In this document: piece after piece, positions 37,165 to 49,831 of the stretch
Layout of the letters: each line of letters starts with the position of its first letter
How positions within the stretch are numbered: position 1 is the first letter of the stretch
NCBI RefSeq assembly: GCF_022458985.1
Contig: NC_061774.1
Span: 13,134,616 to 13,198,615, forward strand
DNA length: 64,000 bases
Direction: 5' to 3'
From: Mugil cephalus
Taxonomy: Eukaryota > Chordata > Actinopteri > Mugiliformes > Mugilidae
The notes under the pieces: model-generated
Databases searched by the model: none
What the model was told of the DNA's origin: nothing
What the model saw: only the letters and a program-made list of their open reading frames with translations
Position numbers and translations under genes: made by a program

Positions 37165-37510
37165 ATGATAGTTTAAAAATCATTCAGCTGATTAAAAACA
37201 AGCTTTTCTAAAATCTTACTTACAAATGGCAGATTAGATACAGGTGTGAAATTACTGAGAACTGATGGATCTAAATTGTGTCTCTTCAGAAGGGGTCTGA
37301 CAATTGCAGTTTTAAGAGAAGTTGGGGGGAAAACACCCGACTGAAGAGAACAGTTAACATATTGAGAAAAATCTTCGTCTAAAAAGCCATGAACTGATTT
37401 TTTTTTTTTTTTTAAGGATGTGGAGATGGGATCTAAGGCACAGGTTGTGGGTTTAAATTGAGGAATCACCTTAGGCAACATCTCAGCATCAACCAGGAAG
37501 TCCATGTTAA
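37165..37510 (-). pseudogene. LINE RT N-terminal fragment
   Basis: A minus-strand frame of about 110 residues reads FKPTTCALDPISTS, LKTAIVRPLLKRHNLDP and NLPFVSKILEKLVFNQLN. These are characteristic N-terminal RT blocks of L2/Rex/CR1-type LINEs. A homopolymer of A/T (37399-37413) disturbs the frame, and there is no start or catalytic box. Confidence 0.7.
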
Positions 37511-38447
37511 GGTATTTTATGATCTCAGTCTCCTCTGTTACAGTATAGACGACTACAAAACTACTGATTAATGTCAGTGTAAATGTGAGTATCAGTGATC
37601 ATCCTGTAGACAGTTAATGGTGATCATGAGTGAGAAGCTCTTACTTCCTTCAAGTCATAGTGATGATCTTTTGTCTCCCTCTTCTGGCAGCGAGAGGAAT
37701 CAAACCAAATGTTGACAAATAACTTGATGAATCTTGATTGATCTTTATATATTTGTATGTGAGATATGATGAGTCTGTCAAAATAAGTTAAGATGTGTGC
37801 AGTCTATTAATATTCTCAGTAGGTTTCTGATGACAACAGAACAAGAAACACCTTTTAAATTTCTCTCTGATCTCTGTCACAGTAAATAGACACCTACAAC
37901 GAAAACTCTTACAACTTGATCAGAAACACTGATATGTTTGAAAATGTGGACATATAAATGTATGTGGTGTGGTTTCTGGGTATGTCTCTTTCAGACAAGT
38001 CTTCACTGTTTGCAAACAGCAGTAATTCTATTTATAGATTGTGTATTTCCCTTGATGAACATAGAGGTTTACTGACCACAGAACAACACAGTAACACATT
38101 TTCATTTCCTTTATTTTAAAGCTTTGAACAATATTATGCAGTTTATGACTGTAATCAGATGATAGGAACAAAAATCTGTACACAACACAATGATTTCTGA
38201 GTTGAAATCATTGCTAAAGCTCCAGCTGTGATCACTGTTGAATTAATGACATAACCTTTATTCCATCAGAGCGTTGAGTGATAAACATGAAGAAAACACT
38301 GAGAAATATTTAAGAGATTCATAGAAAGATGCTAAGCTGTCATCAGAGTCTCATGAAGAATAGAAACAGGAGCAGAGTTTCACTCTAAACCCTATTTCTT
38401 TACACCAATGAAGACAAATCAGATGAAATGTGTTGCTAGTTGTTGTT

Positions 38448-38903
38448 TTAAGGTGCAGAATCTCTCATTTCAACCATCATGACAGAGTTCTCTGAGGTTT
38501 CAGTGTTTGTGGGACAGCTGAGCCTTCAGCTTTTCCTTGTCTTTTTTTCTTCCAGGCAAAAACGACGAGAATCCCAATTAACAAGAGAATTATCACAGCT
38601 ACTGTCAACGCAGATATGATTGACAAGTGACCTGTTCAGAGACACAAACGTCACATGTCAGGGTGAAGCTGTGACAGGAGAGTTTTTATTTTATTTAGTT
38701 AGTAAATGTTAATTTCCTAATGTACCACAGTTCATCACTGATCAAAGTTTGATTGGAGGGTTTATCTATCACTATGGTAGTCTACTTACCCAAACTAGTG
38801 GGAGGGGCAGTAGTTGGGTTAATACACAGTGTGTTATCGGTTTCAAACACCCACTCTGATATGTGTGTCCCATTAGGTAAGGTGCAGTTGATGAATATGA
38901 AGC
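38448..38903 (-). pseudogene. Family A unit 5: stalk and TM exons only
   Basis: Only the stalk exon (38903-38790, shortest of the array, ending TTAPPTSLG) and the TM/tail exon (38631-38448) remain. The TM exon lacks one base near 38495 (TCTCTGAGG instead of TCTCTGGAGG), so its tail is shifted. The V, C2 and signal exons are absent; just beyond the stalk exon the sequence changes to a foldback-element arm. It is a dead 3' fragment. Confidence 0.8.
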
Positions 38904-38945
38904 CTATGAATAAACAAAGATAATTATAACAAGAGAAGTTACAAA

Positions 38946-39418
38946 GATAGTAACTTATATCTGTTAATAATAGTGTCATATTCTTGTCACTTTACTTAGA
39001 GCTGACAAATAGCTCTTATGATATTGCATAGCTGTTTTAAACTGTGTGCTGTAGGGAGATGTATACATTATTATAACTTTATTACATATACTTATAGCTA
39101 CAGATATAAAGGACTATAGTAGAAGTCAAAACTCATTATGCATCACTATACACATTTAGCAAAGCAAAGTAGTTATGATGCATCATAAAATGAACAAGTG
39201 ACTAGGCAGATATTGACATATTTATGATGCACTATTCAGATTAAAATTATAATCATTCATAACAATTGTCATAATGCAACATGAAGTTGGTTTATGATGA
39301 TTTGTGAATACTATAAAATGGTAATAATGAGCATTACAATGCTTTATAGACACCTTATAAAACATTATGAATGCTTTCATAGGGCATTATAAATACAACC
39401 TTCATAGAAAGGGTTACC
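38946..39418 (-). mobile_element. Single arm of the foldback element
   Basis: The reverse complement matches 59673-60137, ending in CAACCTTCATAGAAAGGGTTACC, the same terminus as the palindromic element in unit 8. It is truncated at the inner end next to the unit 5 stalk exon. AT-rich, no ORF. Confidence 0.65.
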
Positions 39419-39999
39419 GCTCTGTTTATATTTGAATGTGAGATGAGATGAGTCCGTTAAAATAACTTGAGATGTATGTAGTCTATTAATATTCTCAGTA
39501 GGTTTCTGATGACAACAGAAAAAGAAACATCTATTAAATTTCACTCTGATCTCTGTCACAGTAAATAGACACCTACAAAGAAAGATCTCATCTCATCTGC
39601 TACCACTTAATCTTGATGCTAACTAGCATGTTTTTGGAGGTGGGAGGAAACTCACACAGACACAGTTAACAGCAATTTTTTATTTTTTAATTATTTATAT
39701 TGATGTAAAACACAAACTGTGCTTTGACAAGAATTAAAATGTGAGGTATGAGGTCAAACTGTACTCAGCAAATATATTTGTCTGCATGTGTGAAATAAGA
39801 GACTGTTAGCACCAATAGTCTGCAGCCATTTGTTCCTCCCTGTTTATCTTCAAGAAAAGCTCCTTTACATTACCCAGAAACAACGAAACAGTAAATGTTT
39901 AATGTTACACACATTCAGATGTTGTCAGTCATCATCTTCAGATAAGAGGATGACAACTTAGGGTCTGGTGGTCTGTAACATTACATCAAGAATATCTCA

Positions 40000-40325
40000 T
40001 CTCATCTCATTTTCCATACTACTTAATCCTCACTAGGGTCACAGGGGTTGTTGGAGCCTATCCCAGCTGACATTGGGTGAGGGGCGGGGTACACCCTGGA
40101 CAGGGCATCAGCCTATCACAGAGACAAACAACCATTTGCACTGTCAATTTAGGGTCACAGATTAGCCTAACGAGCATGAACATTTGGAGGTGGGAGCCAG
40201 AGTACCTGGTGAAAACCCACGTGGACACAGGGAGAACATGCAAACTCCATCCAGAAGGGCCTGAGCTGGACTCGAACTCGGACCTTCTCGCTGGGAGGCA
40301 TCAGCGCTATGTGATTACATTTAAT
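40000..40325 (+). repeat. Dispersed fish repeat, copy 2
   Basis: Paralogue of 24265-24590 within the larger duplicated block. Confidence 0.6.
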
Positions 40326-40339
40326 TCTTACTTCTCTCT

Positions 40340-41520
40340 CTGTCTGTATTTGCTAAAAGTGACCTTTTAGCCTACGTGAGTTCATAACAAGCTGAAATAA
40401 GTTTAGCAGAAGTTCATAGAAAGTTTATAATAAGTGTGATGTTACGTTGTATCTTCTATGTGCAGACTGAAGACCTTTAGTTGTCTCGTTTGACTTCAGT
40501 TTCACTTCCTCTTGATCTTCTCACATCCTGTCTAAGAAGAAGTAAGACTCAAGAGGTGGAAAGTTCATGGAAAAGATGTGCTCACACGTTCTGTATAATC
40601 ATCATTTTAAGATGTTTGTGCACTGCTATAAAAGAATGTGAATACGAAGGAGAGTCAGAGTTGTTTCCTGTCGTACACAGAGCTGCTCTCCTCGGGTAAG
40701 AATAAACCTAGCTTCGCATATAGAACAACTGACTGGACAGCCATCATTTGAACGATATTTTATTGAGGAAAACAAGAATTGCCATCACAATTTGGTGTCA
40801 TAAGTGGAATATGATGCTTAATAATGATGCTTACAAGAAAATGCCAACTATTGTTGGGAAAAATATCACCTTTTTGGTGGACTCAGGTGCCACACATTCT
40901 GTAATATGAGCTGAAGAACTGCCTCTTAAAAAACAGTGGACATGCTGTAAAAGAAAGATGCTCAGTTTACCGTTTCCTGTTCATGGATGGTGATAATCAG
41001 CTGTCTACAAAAACATTTGTTTTTGGTTTCATGATGATTGCTTGATGATGATTGTGCTTACTCTGTCACACTCACAGACACACAGCAGAAATTCTATCTT
41101 GTCTCTGGCTCTGTACCTCATGTTTCTCTAACAAAATCTACCGCAGGCTGGAAGAGTGTGGGCGAGTTCATGAAGAAAGTCACACAAGTATGCGACTACT
41201 CTCCTTCCCCCACCAGACACAGCTCCTCTATTCTAAATCAACTAACACATACAGACTTCCTTAGTTGGTCAAATGTCATTGCCTCCACTCTGTGCAGCTT
41301 GTGGCGAGCCATCTCGCTGCAGAAGGCCATAAAGCCTCCTTGTGCAAACTTCAACCAGGAAGTGTTTTTTTGGGGGGGGCATCTTCTGACACCCCAGTGG
41401 AAAAAAACGTCTCCCGAACGCGTTGAGGCCATTGTTGCCACTCCTAAACCCATCACAAAGAAACAAGTTCTTTCCTTCTTGGGAATGTGTTCTTATTGTC
41501 GGCCTTTCATTCCTTTTTTT
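40340..41520 (+). pseudogene. ERV-like remnant, copy 2 (gag deleted)
   Basis: The LTR-like TATAAAAG (40627-40634), AATAAA (40701-40706) and primer-binding-like site (40793-40807, one mismatch) match copy 1. About 1 kb corresponding to 25085-26125 of copy 1, with the zinc knuckle, is deleted at about 40812. The protease core with DSG follows and again ends at TGA, then RT-like pieces. Both copies share that stop, so it predates the block duplication. Inactive. Confidence 0.65.
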
Positions 41521-43070
41521 TTTTTTTTTTTTTTTTATTTGTATTTATTTGTCTGCATAGTTGAACACCACAGGGTGTCAACATTATATGAGGTTGATGC
41601 AGTTATATTCTTGCAGCTGAAAGCTTTATTACTTCAGTGCGTGAGTGTGACCATCACCAGCCCTCCCTGAGGACTGTCCTGTTGATCTTTATTGAGTGTA
41701 GTGCCCCTTGTGTGGCAGGGAGGGCAGTGCTACACCTCAGTGAATAGAGGGGGAGAACAAAGGACAGAAAAGATGTAGAAGGATGGACAGTGGAGGAGAG
41801 GAATGTGGTGCTAGTAGGAACTAGTGGAGTGTAGGGTTCTGTGCTTCCCAAGTCACCTCACTCAAGTATGACTGGGTACAGTCATCTCTGGAGAGATGAG
41901 AGAGTCCAGGGGGGGTAATGGTGTCCCAATGGAAGGATAGAAGTCTGCCATAGGGCACGTAGTAATAGAGTGAAAACAATAATCCAGCCCTTAATAGCCG
42001 GGACTCATCAATTCTTCTTGATGTGATCCAGCACGGGCTGGCAGGTGACAACACACATGCATGTAGGCATTCCCTAAATATGAGTGAGACCATTACCAGG
42101 GCCCAGAGTCAGGTCAGAAGCCCCAGCGCCCGAGAACCTCCACCCCAGTGTGGGGCGCATGGGTGACAGGACCAGAGAACCACCGTAGCCACGGGGCAAG
42201 CCACACCCCAGCGCAGATGGCGAGCGACGACCAACACCCTGACCAAGCGAGCACAAGCCGGTGCAGGCCAGAGCAGCCCCCCATACCCCCCACACCCCCC
42301 ACACCCCCCAGCCACCGTAGCCCGTCCACCCACCGCCGCCAACACCCTCCCCAAAGACCCCACCCCCCGCCCGCAGGGCAGCCATGGACACCTCTCCAGC
42401 CGAGAGGACTCCCCCAGGAGCCCAGCAAAGCCCCCGCAGACGGGTACCGGCCCAGCGCCCAACCAGGGACGGGCCATCCGAGCAGGGGGGCCAAGGTGCC
42501 GGCCCCATGCCCCTGGCGCACCCAGGCCAGGGAGACCACAGGAAGAGGGAACCCCCACCCGCCAGGGAGAGACCCCAGCCCCCCATCGAAGGGAGAGGGG
42601 AAGCACCAAGCCGCACGCAGCACCGGGAGACAAAGCCCGGCCAAGAGGACAAAAGAGAACCTAGGTAGGTACCCCTACCAACCGCCGTGGGGCCACAGAC
42701 CGCCAGCCCAAGATGCCCCTGCTAGCGGAGGACCAGGCCCCCCAAGCCGTGCCAAGGGATAATGTAAAGTGACAGTGTCCCTATTACTGTGCTTCCTCAG
42801 TCCCTGATGAGGAAGCAAGCCCCTACACTGTGACCCTGTGACCCTGGATGTGGTGTGGTGCATTAAGACAGAGGGCAAACAGGAGGGTCGGGTGGGTCAG
42901 AGGACTGCAGCACACTACTGTCCTGCAGCCTGCCCTGACCCTGACCGATCCTGGGTGGACCCCTAAGGTGAGGTGCATTAAAAACTTGGGATGGGTGTGT
43001 GTGGTGTACCTAGGCCTTTCATTCCTAACTTTTCAGGCATGGAGAGGTATCTCTTGTAATGTGGATGTGT
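41521..43070. repeat. Repeat block after ERV-like remnant 2, with GC-rich core
   Basis: It parallels 26841-27960 but keeps a very GC-rich core (42120-42590) with C-runs and CCCCACACCCCC tracts. Long open frames occur here on both strands only because stops are rare in such composition; no domain is visible. Confidence 0.5.
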
Positions 43071-43422
43071 TTGTGCATTTTCATTAATTTCCAGGATCAG
43101 TAGCTCTGAAAAATTATGTGTTTATTACTTTTTATCTTTCAGACACAACAAGATTTAGCTACATCTTCCACTTGCCAAATGGAGGATGTGCAACATGTGA
43201 GCTGTGATCACTGTTGAATTACTGACGTAACCTTTATTCCATCAGAGTGTTCAGTGATAAAAATGAAGGAAACACTGAGAAATATTTAAGAGGATTAATA
43301 GAAAGATGCTAAGCTGTCATCAGTCTCATGAAGAATAGAAACAGGAGCAGAGTTTCACTCGAAACCCTATTTCTTTACACCAATGAAGACAAATCAGATG
43401 AAATGTGTTGCTAGTTGTTGTT

Positions 43423-46344
43423 TTAAGGTGCAGAATCTCTCATTTCAACCATCATGACAGAGTTCTCTGGAGGTTCCAGTGTTTGTGGGACAGCTGAGCC
43501 TTCAGCTTTTCCTTGTCTTTTTTTCTTCCAGGCAAAAATGACGAGAATCCCAATTAACAAGAGAATTATCACAGATACTGTCAACGCACATATGATGGAC
43601 AGGTGACCTGTTCAGAGACACAAACGTCACATGTCAGGGTGAAGCTGTGACAGGAGAGTTTTTATTTTATTTAGTTAGTAAAGTTTAATTTACGAATGTA
43701 CCACAGTTCATCACTGATGACAGTTGGATTGAAGGATTTATTTGACACTATGGTAGTCTACTTACCCAAACTAGTGGGAGGGGCAGTAGTTGGAGCAGTG
43801 GTAGGGGCAGTGGTTGGGGCAGTTGTTGGGACAGTAGTTGGGTTAATACACAGTGTGTTATTGTCTTCAAACACCCACTCTGATATGTGTGTCCCATTAG
43901 GTAAGATGCAGTTAATGAATATGAAGCCTATGAACAAACAAAGATCATTTATGACTGATGTTATGACACCAACATGATTACCAAGTTATTTCTCATCATG
44001 TTGTCACTCACCACAGGTAGAGATCCTCTCTCCTCTGGAGACACTACTGATGTGATTCCTGACTGAACAGACCAGATGTCCTGAGACGTCTTGTTTCAGA
44101 GTGATGACGTTAGTCTCATTATTTCCAGAGAGGAGCTCAGCGTCTGTCACTGAGTGTCCATCCAGAGTCCAGCTGTACTGAGGACTGTCCCCTCCATCAG
44201 AGGAGCAGGACACCCTCTTCTCTCCATGGGACAGACACTCAGAGACCAGATGGACAGAGGACACCGGAGCTGAGAGAAACACACACAGATGACTTTTGAT
44301 AACAAGGTAATAAAATAAATAATAAATAAATACAGAAACATGCAGAATATAAAGTATATTATTTAGACTCTGACTGTAACAGTAATGAAGGAGGATTCAG
44401 TTCAGGACTGTTATATTTCTTTTCGCTAGTGAACCTAAAAACTGGTAAGTGAGTGTAAGATATCTTTGTTTGTACACAAATCAATACAATTTGACATTTA
44501 GATCTGTCAATATGACTTAATTTCCCAGGAGTAGAAAAAAGGTATTTTACCTTCAATAAACAACTGTAGAGTCTGTTCTTGTAATTCTTTTCCATTTGAG
44601 TCAAAGATTATCAGATTATATTGACCACTGTCACTCCTGCTCAGGTCATTGATCCTAAATGTTCCATCACTGGGATTAAAGACAGATCTGTCTTTTATCA
44701 CATTAGTTATGATCATTTTGTTTCTCCATATTAATATTCTTGATGATCCCTTTTTCACATCCCATCTAAATATTTCTAAGGCGTTGTCCATCAGTCTGAT
44801 GACCACAGTTCCTCCCAAAGCTCCATAACACTGAGCTCCACTCTGTCTGCCATCACAGTAAGTTTCTCCACCTGTGAATTAAAACATTGAGAGTATTTCA
44901 TTTCTACCACTATGAAGCATAATTGTTGCAATATTTCAGTCACATGCATTGACCTAAAACAGACTTAGTGGGTTTTTCTCTCTCAGACTAAACAATCAAT
45001 CAAACATGTATTTCTGCTGCTGAGCATTTCACAGGTCAGTGGCTGGAAAACTGCTGTGATTCATTTAACAACATTAATCTGTTAAACAGAGTTTTTACAT
45101 TAGTTGAATTCAACCAGTAATTACAGACCTGTGTGTGTCAAACTGAGTTAAACCCACCAAATTATCTGTTGGTTCATTTTATGAATAAATGTGAATAAAA
45201 TGATTAATAATGTAGAATCATTTCTAAGACATCAGCATACATCCTACACTTAACAGTCTGAAATGTCTCCTTTTACTGATCACCTTCACAAGAAGAGGTT
45301 TTACAAACACTGAACACAGAGAGGCAACAACAAGGAAGTGAACATAACTTAACTCACCAAAAAACGAAACCTCACAGTATTTTCAACATCCAAACAACCT
45401 GACACCACTAACAACATGGTTGACAAGACAGATACTAAAAAAACATTCATCCATTCAACAAAGTTATAGTCGACCATTAAACTGGATCTTTTGATAGTCA
45501 ACATGTAGACTGAATATTTTTTATTAGGAGGAAACAGATATAAAGTCTCCATTTCTATCACAATGTAAAGCTGTCAACTGGAAATTTAAATTATTTCAAC
45601 TCTTTGAAGTGATCTTCTCTTCTCTTTCTTTGTTCTTTTTATTAGTTTTTTTCCTTTTTCTATTTCTGGACGGCCACATGAAAATGTTTTTAACTTATGT
45701 CAAGATAAGAAGTCAACAGCACAGCCTTTATGAACCAGTAGAGGGAAACCTCTGACCTGCTAATAGGAGCCAAGATGTTTTATTCAAAGTCAAATTAATC
45801 TTCAGCAGTCATGAAATGTACAATGCTGAACCATGGATAGAGGTCCCACAGTTGGACCTAAGGCTGATCCATTACTGACACAGGCCAGGAAAGGAAATCT
45901 TCATGACTGCACATGGGCAAAGGAATAAACTCAACTACAGTCCTTACAGTCCTGTGGCCTATCCAAAAACAGAACCAATGACAGTATGCAGACAGGAAGT
46001 TGGTCTCATGCAACACAATCAAAATTATGAAGCATTTGATTTAAATTATTAACAACCAAAGACACATCCATTTTCCCAGTACTCGCAATTAAATATTTAC
46101 ATGGAAGAAACACAGTATTGTGAGGAACACTGTTCACAAGCTGACTGACAAACACAAATAATCGATATTATATAATATATATATCTGTGGATGTATTTAA
46201 CAGAATCTGAATTTATCGAAGACAAAAACGACCACTGCTGGTTTTCAGTAGAGAAAAAGAAGAACAAAAAAGTAGAGATAGAAAAAACATCTCACCATGA
46301 GAGACTCCAAGTAGCGTCAACAACAGTCCAAACACAACTTTCAT
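43423..46344 (-). CDS. Family A unit 6: SLAM/CD2-like receptor with the MKVVFG first exon, 324 aa
   Basis: Exons: 46344-46296 (signal MKVVFGLLLTLLGVSHG), 44871-44551 (V-like), 44269-44012 (C2-like), 43927-43766 (stalk), 43607-43423 (TM/tail). Open throughout, with phase 1 joints. As in unit 4, a deletion at about 45222 removed the MEAVVG exon, so the only available first exon is the MKVVFG type, with AGATAAA 50 bases upstream. The stalk has three more TTAP-type repeats than unit 2. In the V domain the Cys of RCDV is Trp (RWDVKKG), the only such change seen in the array. The 3' UTR keeps the ancestral AATAAA (43238-43233). Probably a functional receptor gene; role inferred from the family. Confidence 0.8.
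45358..45450 (-). other. Exon-like signal-peptide stretch, possible relic
   Basis: The minus strand reads MNVFLVSVLSTMLLVVSG followed by 13 more codons and a GTGAGT donor. It looks like a first exon with a secretion signal. The paralogous stretches at 15.1, 22.8 and 53.3 kb are shifted or lack the ATG, and no matching downstream exon is visible. It could be a relic of another gene or chance. Confidence 0.25.
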
Positions 46345-46569
46345 GTCTCCTCTCAGTTCAGCCTCTGTTGAGTCAGTCTGCAGCTTTAGAAAGTTTATCT
46401 AATTATCAGCTACAAGTGTCCCTTACTCTGCAGTGAGCTGTGTTACGCAGAGGACTGTGTCCAAACTGGCACTATCGTAATGTTTTTGTGTGCTGAGAGC
46501 AGGAAATCATAATATAGACCCATGTTTCAGTTCTTCCTGTGGTTACATTTAGTGGCTACACACATTACA

Positions 46570-47217
46570 CCATAGGTCTCCAACACACCTAGGGGATTTG
46601 CGGAGGTACTGCAGGGGGGTTTGCAAAATCTTTGGTTGATTAGAATTTTTTATATATATATTATTTTAATTTTCTGCCACAAATTTAAATTCATTTAAAT
46701 ACATATTAGCATGAATCCAACATATTTAAGTAAAGGAATAAATGGAAGATTTTACCTTTCAATCAGCATTCCACTCATACAGGAGCTGTCTCAACAGTGC
46801 ACTGTTTCACACAGAGCACCTACTATTGTGCCCCAGCCACTCAAACGACCAAGCAAGCAGGACAAGTGTCCTGCTTCGACCGACCGCTGGCAATCAGTCA
46901 GCACGCACACACACAGAGCAGTGATCTGATGTAAACATCAGTATTAACTGTATGAACTTCACCAGCAGATCTCCGTTAAACAGTGGTGTGGTGTAATGAG
47001 CTGCTGTGAAAACCTGTAGCTTGGTGAACACAGGTGTGTCTGTGTGGATGAGAGGGGCTGTTTTGGTCAGACAGGTGTGTTATTGAGAGAGACTCTGGTG
47101 ATGAAGTTTATTACACTTAATACCGATGTTTACATTTGATCGCTGCTGCTGCTGCCTCTACACGTCTTTCCAACCACCTTTAGGGAGGCCCAGCTTGCAG
47201 AACTTAGAGAACCCCTG
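46570..47217. mobile_element. hAT-like (ZBED type) remnant, copy 3
   Basis: It has the same left motif as 16345, and its right end reads CAGGGGTTCTCTAAGTTCTG on the minus strand. No transposase is intact. A CTG-repeat tract lies near 47142-47154. Confidence 0.5.
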
Positions 47218-47258
47218 AATCAGACGATACTCACATTCAAACTGGAGGAAACGTGACT

Positions 47259-48810
47259 TCAAGCAGTCATTGCTCCAGTGAGTGTCCTCATTTGTGATGC
47301 TTTGCTGAGGCCTTTACTGCCACTGACATAAAGCCCCTGATCACTGTGAGTCACTTCTTTCAGGACCAACGTTTTATCTCTGGTCCACTTGAACCGTGGA
47401 TCATTCACCTGCACACGAACAGTTAACAGGTTTAGGCAGCGCAACATCCAAACACAACAACAAGCATGGACACGCTTCCACTCACAGTGGTCTTATCCAG
47501 CAGGACACGTCTCGGCCTATCGGGGCTTGGCGTGAAAGTCACAATCCTCGGCGTGGAGTCCACTGGCAGACTAAATTCCTTCCCAATGCACACCGTCTGG
47601 ACTTTTTCTCTTTCACCTGTCAGTGTGAAAAGGAAAGTGAGCGACCTCTGCGGTGACTAGTTCTGTAGGAGAAAGATGAAATATTCATGTCGACTCACCT
47701 AATAAGTCCCAACCTGCAGGTTGAGTATGAATTACATAATTAGTGGACCTCTCTACCTCACTGAGAAAGTTACAGTTCAGTTTTCTATGGGTAGAGTTTA
47801 CAGTCAGATGTATAAAGGGAGTTACTGGCTGCACAGCAATGACAACCTCCTCAAGGTATATCAACGAATCACTGAAACGTGTCAAGTTTGAACTGATTTG
47901 TCTTTTTCAAGCTTTAATTCAGCAGTGTTAAAAGTGACGAGTGCATTGTTAGAAATGATCAACTACTGCTAACTCTCGATGCTTTCAATAAAAAATACTT
48001 CATTGCACAATTTGTCTGGTATTGATCGTATTTACTTCTGACACATGTATAAGTATATTTCTCTTTTCTTTATTGTGCAATGAGACAGTGACAATGACAA
48101 AACAGTGACGGTGCTGCGACATGGACGGACAAAAAAAAAACAAATGAAAAAAGAGGAAATAACAATTATGGCATGCGTGTATGTTTGCACGCGTATTAGT
48201 TGCATTGTTACACAGATGGTGATAATAAAAGTCATATTTAAGACAGTAATAATCCTAGTTACAGAGCTTGCAATGGAAATTTGTCAAGACAAAGAATTTT
48301 ATTATATTTTATTCTATTCTGTATTGATCTTCATTTGTGTTAAATGACTGCGTAATGTATGATTTTCCTCAAAAAAATAAATAAATAAATCAGTGAATTG
48401 CAACACTCCAGATTCCAGAATTTAAGTGAAAAATAAATAAGATAAAATAAATAAACAGTGATTAGCACTAAAGGGGACAAATCGACTTCCTGGTTTTTAT
48501 TTCGAATGTTTTATTTTCTATTGAGGGAAATCAGGACCCTGAAATCAGGTGACAGCTTTTATTGATTTATTTATTGACTGAGAAACCATTATTAGTGACT
48601 TTTGAATATATTTATACTTAAACCTGCTAATAATTTAGCTGTTGGCTAATTAGAGTAGGATGCTAACACCAACAGTATGTGATAAAAAAAAAAAGTGAAC
48701 AATTAATTAAGGCATGTGTTAACACTGCAAACTAATTTCTTATTAATCAGGAACTTACCCAAAGCCAGAGGAAGGGTTACAAGTGCAGTAAGAAGGAGGT
48801 AGAAGGACAT
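47259..48810 (-). CDS. Truncated gene B copy 2: possible 110-aa secreted one-domain protein
   Basis: Exon 1 (48810-48759), exon 2 (47616-47486) and a chimeric exon 3 (47408-47259) have normal splice sites and join to an open frame of 110 residues. It has the signal peptide of gene B, domain 1 up to SDQGLY, then 22 codons from unrelated sequence (VSGSKGLSKASQ onward) and a stop. The G strand, later domains and TM are absent, so any product would be secreted and its fold incomplete. The upstream promoter-like block is intact. It may be a transcribed decoy or simply a young pseudogene; the open frame alone does not decide. Confidence 0.45.
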
Positions 48811-49139
48811 CGTCTCCTGTAAAAGACAGCAGTTTGGACTGTAAACATTCATCCCCACCCTCCTCTGAAAACCAGAGTCCGGGCGGGACACGGGTCAATC
48901 AGGACGCTACGAAAGAGAGAGGCCAACGACGAAATGTGGTCATGCATGTGCAGAGGCAAATCCAGTTCACGCCGAAACAGCATCAGCGGCACTATCTAAC
49001 CATGTCATGTCTGCTGTTTGAAGCCATGTCCACTCAGGTGTCCAGCGCGCTCCTCAGACTCGGGACAGCATTTACAGGGATGTAAAGCGCTTTCATTGAT
49101 AACCAACAATCCATCACACAGTCTGTGCAGCATCCAGTC

Positions 49140-49385
49140 TGAGCTCACCTGCAGGAAACCCGAGGCCACCGCTGGATATTTCTCAATGTTTATGTGGACG
49201 AGGAGGACGCACACCGACGTCCTCTGCAGAGAGTCTGTATTCTCGGCGGCCACTACGCAAAGTGCGTCACGTGTTTGCTTGTTTTGCCCAGCTCCTGCGT
49301 ATAAAAGCACTGAGCTACGTTTTGTAGGCGTTCGTGACGGGCTTTGCGCCAAGATTAAACCCAATACTTGATAGAACATGGGATG
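49140..49385. promoter_or_regulatory. Copy 3 of the gene B promoter-like block
   Basis: TATAAAAG at 49300-49307 with the same CACGTG surroundings as at 4.3 kb. It lies upstream of the 110-residue truncated copy. Confidence 0.45.
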
Positions 49386-49474
49386 AAATGACACGACGAT
49401 GAACTGGATTAAACATTTAAAGTATTGTTTGTATGTTCTTTGTCAAATTAAATCACAGGTGGTTTAATAAAATA

Positions 49475-49806
49475 CAGCTGTGGAAAAAAGTTTTCAGACA
49501 CCCAATGCATTTGTGTAATATTTTATTAAGAATCACTCTTAGATCTTCAAGTACAATTTATTAGTACAGTCACAGACAAAATACTAAACAAAACTTGAAA
49601 CAGCCATTAAAAACTTAAAATTAATTGGTTCCATGAAAATACAGACAAGGTTTGAATATTGGGTCATTTTGGTACCAGTGATCCACTAATGAAGGACGTG
49701 CTTTTTATTATAAGACACATTTTTCTGCTGCCGTGCTTCATGTAAAGCCAGTACATTTGAAAGTTCTTCAGAGACAAAAACGGGTAAAATAAGGAACCTA
49801 GCGCGG
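49475..49806 (+). mobile_element. Truncated Tc1-like left end (unit 7)
   Basis: Same start and junction as at 4497 and 19040. Minus-strand AATAAA at 49527-49522. Confidence 0.6.
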
Positions 49807-49831
49807 ATGAAATATGTCGCTAGTTGTTGTT

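Noticed and set aside
42074..42762. Four overlapping long frames (174-204 codons) on both strands
   Set aside because: The stretch is extremely GC-rich with C-runs, so stops are rare by composition; the core is deleted in the paralogous block at 27.4 kb.
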